Positions 5,679 through 10,708 of a DNA stretch of 10,708 nt are shown in pieces. Position 1 is the stretch's first letter. Each line of letters starts with the position of its first letter. The DNA lies in assembly GCA_964444625.1 (NCBI GenBank), contig CAYUHZ010000030.1, forward strand, positions 1 to 10,708, given 5' to 3'. This DNA comes from CAYUHZ01 sp964444625. GTDB lineage: Bacteria; Patescibacteriota; Patescibacteriia; Patescibacteriales; GWC2-42-12. Under the pieces are notes generated by a model, which worked only from the letters and a program-made list of their open reading frames with translations, ran no database searches and was not told where the DNA came from. The position numbers and the translations under genes are program-made.

Positions 5679-5706
5679 TTGTTAAAACTTAAAAATTTGT
5701 TATAAT
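5679..5706 (+). promoter_or_regulatory. Promoter for the zinc-ribbon gene
   Basis: TTGTTA (5679-5684), 16 bases, then a perfect TATAAT (5701-5706). The predicted start at about 5713 leaves a leader of about 50 bases before ATG 5765. The leader is AT-rich and has no SD. Confidence 0.65.
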
Positions 5707-5764
5707 AAGAATATGGGCTGTTAATAATCTTAATAATTAACATAATATACACAACCAACAAATT

Positions 5765-5995
5765 ATGCAAACAACACCTTGCCCGATTTGCGACAGCGAT
5801 GTTATTATCGCTGACGAAATGAACGAGGGCGACTTAGCCGCTTGCGCTACCTGCGGAGCAGAATTAGAAATAATTTCACTCCACCCGATCCAGTTAAAAA
5901 ACCTTGAAGAAAGTACCGATGGCGAAACAGCCGAGAAAGAAGAGTTTGACGATGAAGAGGATGAGGAAGAAGACGAAGAAGAGAAAGACGAGTAA
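5765..5995 (+). CDS. LysW-like zinc-ribbon protein with acidic tail
   Basis: A 76-residue protein. Residues 6-9 (CPIC) and 27-30 (CATC) give a four-cysteine zinc ribbon. The stretch EGDLAACATCGAELEIISL closely follows the LysW/ArgW family, small carrier proteins whose C-terminal Glu holds the growing amino acid in LysW-dependent lysine or arginine synthesis. Residues 49-76 are almost entirely Asp/Glu, ending EEEKDE rather than the usual EDWGE-type end. No LysX/ArgX ligase or other biosynthetic gene is nearby, so the carrier role cannot be assumed. A structural zinc ribbon or an acidic adaptor protein are alternatives. It is monocistronic, with its own promoter and terminator. No SD precedes the ATG. 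Confidence 0.85.
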   Translation: MQTTPCPICDSDVIIADEMNEGDLAACATCGAELEIISLHPIQLKNLEESTDGETAEKEEFDDEEDEEEDEEEKDE

Positions 5996-6024
5996 TAAAC
6001 TAACAAATTGCCAATACTTACGCT

Positions 6025-6053
6025 AAAACAAAGCCAGCTGGCTTTGTTTTTTT
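6025..6053 (+). terminator. Terminator of the zinc-ribbon gene
   Basis: AAAACAAAGCC (6025-6035) and GGCTTTGTTTT (6040-6050) form a perfect 11-bp stem with an AGCT loop, followed by Ts to 6053. It lies 30 bases after the stop codon. Confidence 0.87.
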
Positions 6054-6063
6054 ATACCTTAAC

Positions 6064-6120
6064 AGGAAACCCCGCCCGACTAAGGCGGCGGGTCCAGGAG
6101 CCGCCGCAGGAGGGCGGGGA
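6064..6120. repeat. GC-rich nested hairpin, unit 1
   Basis: The outer stem is CCCCGCCC (6070-6077) with GGGCGGGG (6112-6119); the inner stem is GCGGCGG (6085-6091) with CCGCCGC (6101-6107). It starts with AGGAAACCCCGC, shared with unit 2. It looks like a REP-type or mobile hairpin repeat; no T-run follows, so it is not a classical terminator. Confidence 0.6.
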
Positions 6121-6132
6121 TGAATGGAGCAG

Positions 6133-6187
6133 AGGAAACCCCGCATGAAAAAAGCCGTCCCGTTAGGGCGGCTTTTGAGTGCGGGGA
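6133..6187. repeat. GC-rich nested hairpin, unit 2
   Basis: The outer stem is CCCCGCA (6139-6145) with TGCGGGG (6180-6186), enclosing an 11-bp inner hairpin (6150-6176). It opens with the same 12 bases as unit 1 (AGGAAACCCCGC at 6133-6144), 69 bases downstream. The architecture is the same as unit 1 but the inner sequence differs. Confidence 0.6.
6147..6176 (-). terminator. murD: Terminator of the polA-murD transcript
   Basis: Read on minus, AAAAGCCGCCC (6176-6166), loop TAACG, then GGACGGCTTTT (6160-6150) continues into further Ts, because the plus strand has an A-run at 6148-6153. The 11-bp GC-rich stem with a T-run lies just past the murD stop and is the inner hairpin of repeat unit 2. 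Confidence 0.75.
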
Positions 6188-6196
6188 GGACGTCAT

Positions 6197-7537
6197 TTAT
6201 TTCAATCCTGAAACGGCCTGCTTAAAAAGCCTTCCTCGCTCTTTGTAATTGCTAAACATACCGAAACTAGCGCAGGCGGTTGATAATAAAACTATTCCCC
6301 CTAGCCTGCTTTTTTGTTTAGCTAATTTGACCGCTTCGACGATATTATACGCCAAGCGCATGCTACTGTGACTGAAGCCAACTTTTAAAAGCTCTTTTCT
6401 TATCCTCGGAGTCGCCTCGCCATTGAGCAAAACAACATATTTTACTATTTTTTTTACTTGTTTCGCTAGCAGCCTATAATCCGAGCCTTTATCCGCTCCT
6501 CCTAGAAGCAATACTATCGGACAAGAAAATGATTTCAAAGCTATTATGGTTGATTCTGGCGTTGTCGCAAAACTATCGTCATAGTATTTCACCCCGTATA
6601 ACTCGCGAACAAGCTCTAAGCGATGCTCCAGCCCCTTGAAACCGGCGACTCCCCTTGCAATTAGCCTTGGTCTGACCCCTACGATCTTTGCTACTTCAAC
6701 CGCCGCTGCGATATTCTCCTTGTTATGATCCCCGATCAGTTTTGATGGCAGCTCAGATTTTTTGAAATTTATCGTTCGGCTGATTATTTTTTTTGTCTTT
6801 TGGAGTTTATATTTTTGGATTTGTTTGGAAATTGGAAATTGATCATTAGAAATTATATAATCTCCAGTTTTTTGCCAGGCAAAAATATTTGACTTAGCCA
6901 GCCAATATTTTTTCAAAGAAACGTGAAAGTTCGGATTATGCGGATCGGCTGGAGCCAAATGTTCTGGCGTAAAATTGGTAATGACCGCAATCTGAGGGCT
7001 AGCCGTCAAATCTTCCAGTTGAAATGATGACAACTCTAGTACTATCCAGTCGTTTTTTTTAATCTTGTCGATAAAAGCGAAAGGCGCTACGCCAATATTC
7101 CCTCCTAGCCACACTCGCTTGCCGGCCGATTTTAAAATATGATAAATCAACGAAGAGGTCGTGCCCTTGCCCTTAGTGCCGGTTACCCCGATGATCTTTT
7201 TCGACGGACATAACTGAAAAAAAAGCTTCATCGGGCTTGACAGCTTGGCGCCGGCCTTGATCGCCCTTTTTATCCCCGGACAATTGATCGGCCAACCGGG
7301 CGAGCGGAAGAGCCAATCAAATTTATCAAGATCACGGTTGAAACTATCGCCCAACTGCCATACAATATTTTTATTTAAAAATATATTGTTTTTAAAAGCA
7401 ACTCGCTCCATAGCATCACAAATTGTAATCTGGCATTTTATTTTATGCTTCAAAAAATAGCTAACCAAGGCATGGTTTTCTACCCCCAAACCGAGAAAAG
7501 CAATTTTTTTGTTTTGCAAATCTTTAATCGTTGGCAT
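6197..7537 (-). CDS. murD: UDP-N-acetylmuramoyl-L-alanine:D-glutamate ligase
   Basis: MurD is a cytoplasmic, ATP-dependent ligase adding D-glutamate to UDP-MurNAc-L-alanine in peptidoglycan precursor synthesis. The 446-residue length is normal. The N-terminal Rossmann-like domain starts KIAFLGLGVEN (11-21). The P-loop is GVTGTKGKGTTSS (117-129). ELSSFQLED (168-176), a MurD hallmark, is followed by NFTPEHL (188-194) and IGDHNKENIAAA (268-279). The C-terminal domain has EHRLELV (304-310), DDSFATTPEST (320-330), LLGGADKGSDY (344-354) and STACASFGMF (419-428). Two deviations stand out: GTKGKGTT instead of the usual GTNGK-T/S, and Phe where DSK-AT-N usually has Lys. The ATG is 3 bases after the polA stop with no SD, which indicates one operon and probable translational coupling. 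Confidence 0.94.
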   Translation of the reverse strand: MPTIKDLQNKKIAFLGLGVENHALVSYFLKHKIKCQITICDAMERVAFKNNIFLNKNIVWQLGDSFNRDLDKFDWLFRSPGWPINCPGIKRAIKAGAKLSSPMKLFFQLCPSKKIIGVTGTKGKGTTSSLIYHILKSAGKRVWLGGNIGVAPFAFIDKIKKNDWIVLELSSFQLEDLTASPQIAVITNFTPEHLAPADPHNPNFHVSLKKYWLAKSNIFAWQKTGDYIISNDQFPISKQIQKYKLQKTKKIISRTINFKKSELPSKLIGDHNKENIAAAVEVAKIVGVRPRLIARGVAGFKGLEHRLELVRELYGVKYYDDSFATTPESTIIALKSFSCPIVLLLGGADKGSDYRLLAKQVKKIVKYVVLLNGEATPRIRKELLKVGFSHSSMRLAYNIVEAVKLAKQKSRLGGIVLLSTACASFGMFSNYKERGRLFKQAVSGLK

Positions 7538-7540
7538 AGT

Positions 7541-10408
7541 TTAATTGTTTTTAATTTTATCCATCTCCCCCCAATTATTTCCGATTTTAGCATCAACCTC
7601 TACCGGTACTTTCAATTTTGTTATAGCTTCCATAATTTGCTTAACATCAGAAAAAATTCGGCCGGATAATTTTGGCTTAATTTCAAATAGCAACTCATCA
7701 TGTACCTGCAACAGCATTTTTGCTTCTTGTTTGGTGTATTTTGTATTAATCAATTTATTAATTTCTATCATTGCAATTTTAATCATATCAGCAGCAGTTC
7801 CTTGTATCGGAGTATTAATCGCCATTCTTTCCGCTCCTTTCCGCACTTGCAGCATTGTAGAATTGATCTCAGGCAAAAATCTTTTTCGTCCGAACAGTGT
7901 CTCCGCATATCCTTTTTCACGAGCATTTTCAATGGTTTTATCAATAAATTTTTTTACACCATGATAAACTAAAAAATAATTATCAATGAATTCTTTGGCT
8001 CGCCAATATGGCATATCTGCTCCTTGGGATAAGCCGTGCGGTCCCTGTCCATAAAGTATGCCAAAATTCACTGCCTTGGCCTGGCTTCTTAACTCGGGCG
8101 TTACTTCCTCCAGGCTTATTTGATTTATTTCTGCCGCTGTCATTCGGTGAATGTCTACTCCATCTAAAAAAGCCCTTATCATCCTCTCGTCTCCAGACAT
8201 ATGCGCTGCTACGCGCAACTCAATTTGAGAATAATCAAGCGACAATAGGCAATAGCCTTTTTGAGCAACAAAAGCTTTCCTAATTTCCCGACCCAATTCT
8301 GTTCTAATGGGGATATTTTGTAAATTTGGGTCCGTAGAAGACAGTCTGCCGGTAGCAGTAACGCTTTGATTGAAACTGGTATGAAGACGGCCGGTCTTTT
8401 TGTTTGCCAGTCTGGGCAAAGCCTCGATATAGTTTGATTGCAACTTAGCTAATTCGCGATATTCCTGAATCATGCCGATTATTTCGTGTTTATCTTTCAG
8501 TTTTGCCAGTTCGTCCGAACCGGTTGATAGCCCTGTCTTGGTCTTGGTAATACCGTCTATTGGCAGCCCCAATTTCTCAAACAAAACCTCTCTTAGCTGC
8601 TGCGTGGAATTGATATTAAACGGTCCCCCTGATAATCTGCAAATTTCTTTGTCTAGTTTTTTTAACTTTTTTTCTGTTGCTATCTGCAGCTCGGCTAAGA
8701 ACTTGGAATCAATCTTGATGCCGTTTTCTTCCATGCCGACCAAGACGTCAACCAGAGGCATTTCTACCCGGCGGAAAAGATTATATAATTTTTGCTTTTC
8801 CAATTCCGGCAAGAGTTTTTTTATTAGACGGAAAGTAAAATCAGCGTCTTCGCAGGAATAATTCGACAGCTTATAAAGCGAAACCTGGCCAAAACCGATT
8901 TTGTTGCGACCTGTGCCGAGCAAATCGTCCTTGGTGATTTTTTGATGATTAAATTCAGCGAAAGCCAAAGCGTCAAGATTGTGCTGACGCGTACCGGGAT
9001 TTAGCAAATACGAAGCAATCATGCTATCTCCAGCCACGCCTTTGACTTTTATGCCGTAGCCCGACATCACCTCAAGGTCAAATTTGATATTGTGCCCGTA
9101 TTTCTTTACTCTATCATTTTCAAATAACGGCTTCATTCTCTCCAGCCAATCGGTTTTAACTGATACGGAGCTTCCCTGGCTTTGATAATTAAACAAATTG
9201 GCAGTTTTTTGAATTTTATGATCTTTGCTTTGAAAATTTAAATAATAAGCCGTCCCTTTTTTCCAGCAAAAACTAACTCCAAGCAATTCGGCAGCAACCG
9301 GATCAAAGTTAGCTGTTTCAGTGTCAAAAGCAAATTCTTTTTGTTTTTCCAGTTCAATCAAAAATTTGCCAAATTCTTCGTCGCTAGCAACTAATTGATA
9401 ATTAAATAATTCTTTGTTTCTGGCGAATTTATCGCTCGAATCTTCATCGCCATCAGTTGGTTTGGCCTTCCCGTCTTGTCTTTTTATTCTTGATGCTTGA
9501 TTTTTTGCTTTTATATCTTGCAGACGCGGCAGTAGCGATTTGAACTCCAATTCGCTGAATAGCTGAGTCGCTTTCTCCAAATTGAAATTGCCGAAAACAA
9601 GTTCATCTAAATTGAAATCAATTTTAACATCGCATTTTATGGTTGCTAAATATTTGCTCATCAAAGCTTCTTGTTCATGCTCAGCCAACAAAGTTAAAAT
9701 TCTCTCCTTAATTTTTGTTTTTCTTTTTTGGCTCTTGGTTCCCTTAACATAAGCGTACAATTTTTCCAGAGTACCGAATTCTCGCAACAATTCACTGGCT
9801 GTTTTTTCCCCAATGCCTTTTACGCCCGGAATATTGTCGGAAGGATCTCCGCATAAGGCCTTATAGCCAATCATTTGTTCTGGTGTAATGCCGTATCTTT
9901 CTTTTACCGCTTGAGCGTCATAGACTACCGCATCAGTCAAGCCCCTTTTCATGGTATAAACCTTAGTTTGTTTATTTATTAACTGTAAAGTGTCCATATC
10001 ACCAGTAACTATGATTTTTTCAAGCGAATTGTCGGTTTTTTTTACCAAGGTTCCAATCAGGTCATCGGCTTCAAAACCGGCTTTTTCAAAAATTGGCATT
10101 CCCAAAACTTGACCCACTTCCTTCACCCTAGGAATTTGCGCGTATAACTCATCTGGAGCTTTGACTCGGGTGCCTTTATAATCGGCAAATTTATGGTGAC
10201 GAAAAGTTTTTTCCTTGAGGTCAAAAGTTAGAGCGACAAAATCTGGCTTAAAATCCTTGACCGCTTTGAGTAAAAAAGCGGTAAATCCATAGACTGCGTT
10301 AACCACCTCGCCGTTTTTTGTGGTGAGCGGCGGTAGGGCATGATAACTACGATGCACCAGGGCATTGCCATCTATAATCATTAATTTTTGCTTCCTATTG
10401 TTAGCCAT
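7541..10408 (-). CDS. polA: DNA polymerase I with nuclease and proofreading domains
   Basis: Pol I fills gaps and removes RNA primers during replication and repair. All three domains are present in 955 residues. The 5' nuclease (1 to about 290) has IDGNALVHRSYHA, EADD (113-116), TGDMD (135-139) and GDPSDNIPGVKGIGEKTA (187-204). After a low-complexity Lys/Asp linker (about 295-335), the 3'-5' exonuclease keeps its metal and catalytic residues: DTE (Asp362, Glu364), HNIKFD (Asn440, Asp444) and YSCEDAD (Tyr517, Asp521). The polymerase has TATGRLSSTDPNLQNIP (684-700), motif A LSLDYSQIELR (722-732, Asp725), motif B RSQAKAVNFGILYG (774-787) and motif C QVHDELLFEI (901-910). Proofreading therefore looks intact, unlike Taq-type enzymes. 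ATG 10408 fits the family start and has no SD or convincing promoter. murD follows after 3 bases. Confidence 0.97.
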   Translation of the reverse strand: MANNRKQKLMIIDGNALVHRSYHALPPLTTKNGEVVNAVYGFTAFLLKAVKDFKPDFVALTFDLKEKTFRHHKFADYKGTRVKAPDELYAQIPRVKEVGQVLGMPIFEKAGFEADDLIGTLVKKTDNSLEKIIVTGDMDTLQLINKQTKVYTMKRGLTDAVVYDAQAVKERYGITPEQMIGYKALCGDPSDNIPGVKGIGEKTASELLREFGTLEKLYAYVKGTKSQKRKTKIKERILTLLAEHEQEALMSKYLATIKCDVKIDFNLDELVFGNFNLEKATQLFSELEFKSLLPRLQDIKAKNQASRIKRQDGKAKPTDGDEDSSDKFARNKELFNYQLVASDEEFGKFLIELEKQKEFAFDTETANFDPVAAELLGVSFCWKKGTAYYLNFQSKDHKIQKTANLFNYQSQGSSVSVKTDWLERMKPLFENDRVKKYGHNIKFDLEVMSGYGIKVKGVAGDSMIASYLLNPGTRQHNLDALAFAEFNHQKITKDDLLGTGRNKIGFGQVSLYKLSNYSCEDADFTFRLIKKLLPELEKQKLYNLFRRVEMPLVDVLVGMEENGIKIDSKFLAELQIATEKKLKKLDKEICRLSGGPFNINSTQQLREVLFEKLGLPIDGITKTKTGLSTGSDELAKLKDKHEIIGMIQEYRELAKLQSNYIEALPRLANKKTGRLHTSFNQSVTATGRLSSTDPNLQNIPIRTELGREIRKAFVAQKGYCLLSLDYSQIELRVAAHMSGDERMIRAFLDGVDIHRMTAAEINQISLEEVTPELRSQAKAVNFGILYGQGPHGLSQGADMPYWRAKEFIDNYFLVYHGVKKFIDKTIENAREKGYAETLFGRKRFLPEINSTMLQVRKGAERMAINTPIQGTAADMIKIAMIEINKLINTKYTKQEAKMLLQVHDELLFEIKPKLSGRIFSDVKQIMEAITKLKVPVEVDAKIGNNWGEMDKIKNN

Positions 10409-10607
10409 AATATACTAATATTACATCATAGAAAATTGGATAAAGCAAACTTCATAAAAGCCAAAAACAAAAAATATACATTTTTTGACGCCTGCCGATA
10501 AAAAATGATATTATTATTTTATTAACCTGCTTTTTTATAAATAATCTATAAATTTAGTCAACAACCATTAAAATTAGGCAAATAACGTATTGTTCATTTA
10601 ATAAATT
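10409..10607. other. AT-rich region upstream of polA
   Basis: I see no gene here. It must contain the polA promoter on minus, but no box pair is convincing: TTTATC with TAATAT, 15 bases apart, is the best I can offer. It also holds AT-rich near-palindromic sequence around 10504-10520. No terminator for an incoming gene is evident. Confidence 0.4.
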
Positions 10608-10708
10608 ATGTTTCCAGGCATCAGTCAAACAACGGTAGGACGCTTTAAGTATTCTCAGACCGTCCGAAAACTCAACTCAATTTCCGCGAAAATCGCGAAG
10701 CGATTTGA
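10608..10708 (+). CDS. Possible gene start, cut by the window edge
   Basis: From ATG 10608 a frame stays open for 33 codons to the window end (beginning MFPGISQTTVGRFKYSQ, then TVRKLNSISAKIAKRF). It is basic, and base composition becomes noticeably less AT-rich than the preceding spacer. I do not recognise it. There is no SD, and the length is too short to be sure it is coding; chance openness or part of a repeat is quite possible. Confidence 0.25.
   Translation, partial: MFPGISQTTVGRFKYSQTVRKLNSISAKIAKRF

Noticed and set aside
5737..6006. Minus-strand frame rich in Ser opposite the zinc-ribbon gene
   Set aside because: The Ser runs are the complement of the GAA/GAC acidic tail; the plus-strand protein has clear zinc-ribbon motifs, promoter and terminator.
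6064..6187. CRISPR array or tRNA in the GC-rich region
   Set aside because: Only two units with different inner sequences and self-complementary arms; there is no regular spacer pattern and no cloverleaf or T-loop consensus.
7545..8861. Several plus-strand open frames opposite polA
   Set aside because: They are antisense shadows of a strongly conserved gene and show no family resemblance, SD or promoter.

Overview
The window is AT-rich bacterial chromosomal DNA that looks like Candidate Phyla Radiation (Patescibacteria, perhaps Parcubacteria-like). The lineage is inferred from several features: Lys-rich, AT-biased housekeeping proteins; a LysW-like zinc ribbon with an acidic tail; core genes with no visible Shine-Dalgarno (SD) sequence; and the way Lgt and MurD read. 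No rRNA, tRNA or CRISPR array is visible. Stops are TAA, TAG and TGA, and no in-frame TGA is needed inside any intact gene, so there is no sign of the Gracilibacteria-type recoded TGA.

Positions 1-2566 are an insertion-sequence graveyard. Three transposase pseudogenes from three families all lie on the minus strand. The 3' part of an IS5-type gene runs off the left edge. A full-length but inactivated IS630-type element (680-1791) has 25-bp terminal inverted repeats and TA duplications. The 5' two-thirds of an IS30-type gene (about 1850-2566) completes the set. All three carry nonsense codons and single-base indels, yet the DDE motifs can still be read by changing frame. Positions 2567-2797 hold no gene but have repeats, a G-rich tract and a hairpin.

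Positions 2798-3231 encode two small, translationally coupled two-helix membrane proteins of unknown function, each with a strong SD. A rho-independent terminator follows (3313-3348). Next come lgt (prolipoprotein diacylglyceryl transferase) and rpsT (ribosomal protein S20), both on plus. A bidirectional terminator separates rpsT from the convergent holA (DNA polymerase III delta subunit, minus). From the holA upstream region a plus-strand promoter fires towards a 76-residue LysW-like zinc-ribbon protein, which ends at its own terminator.

Positions 6064-6187 contain two GC-rich, nested-hairpin repeat units. The second supplies a minus-strand terminator for the polA-murD operon. polA (DNA polymerase I with 5' nuclease, apparently intact 3'-5' exonuclease and polymerase domains) is followed after 3 bases by murD (UDP-MurNAc-L-Ala:D-Glu ligase), both on minus. 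The last 300 bases are AT-rich spacer, then a possible gene start cut by the window edge.

Functionally the conserved part is a housekeeping block: DNA replication and repair (polA, holA), cell-wall precursor synthesis (murD), lipoprotein maturation (lgt) and translation (rpsT). No complete novel defence or metabolic system is visible. The parts least explained by known families are the small membrane-protein pair with its structured leader, the stand-alone LysW-like protein, and the nested-hairpin repeats.
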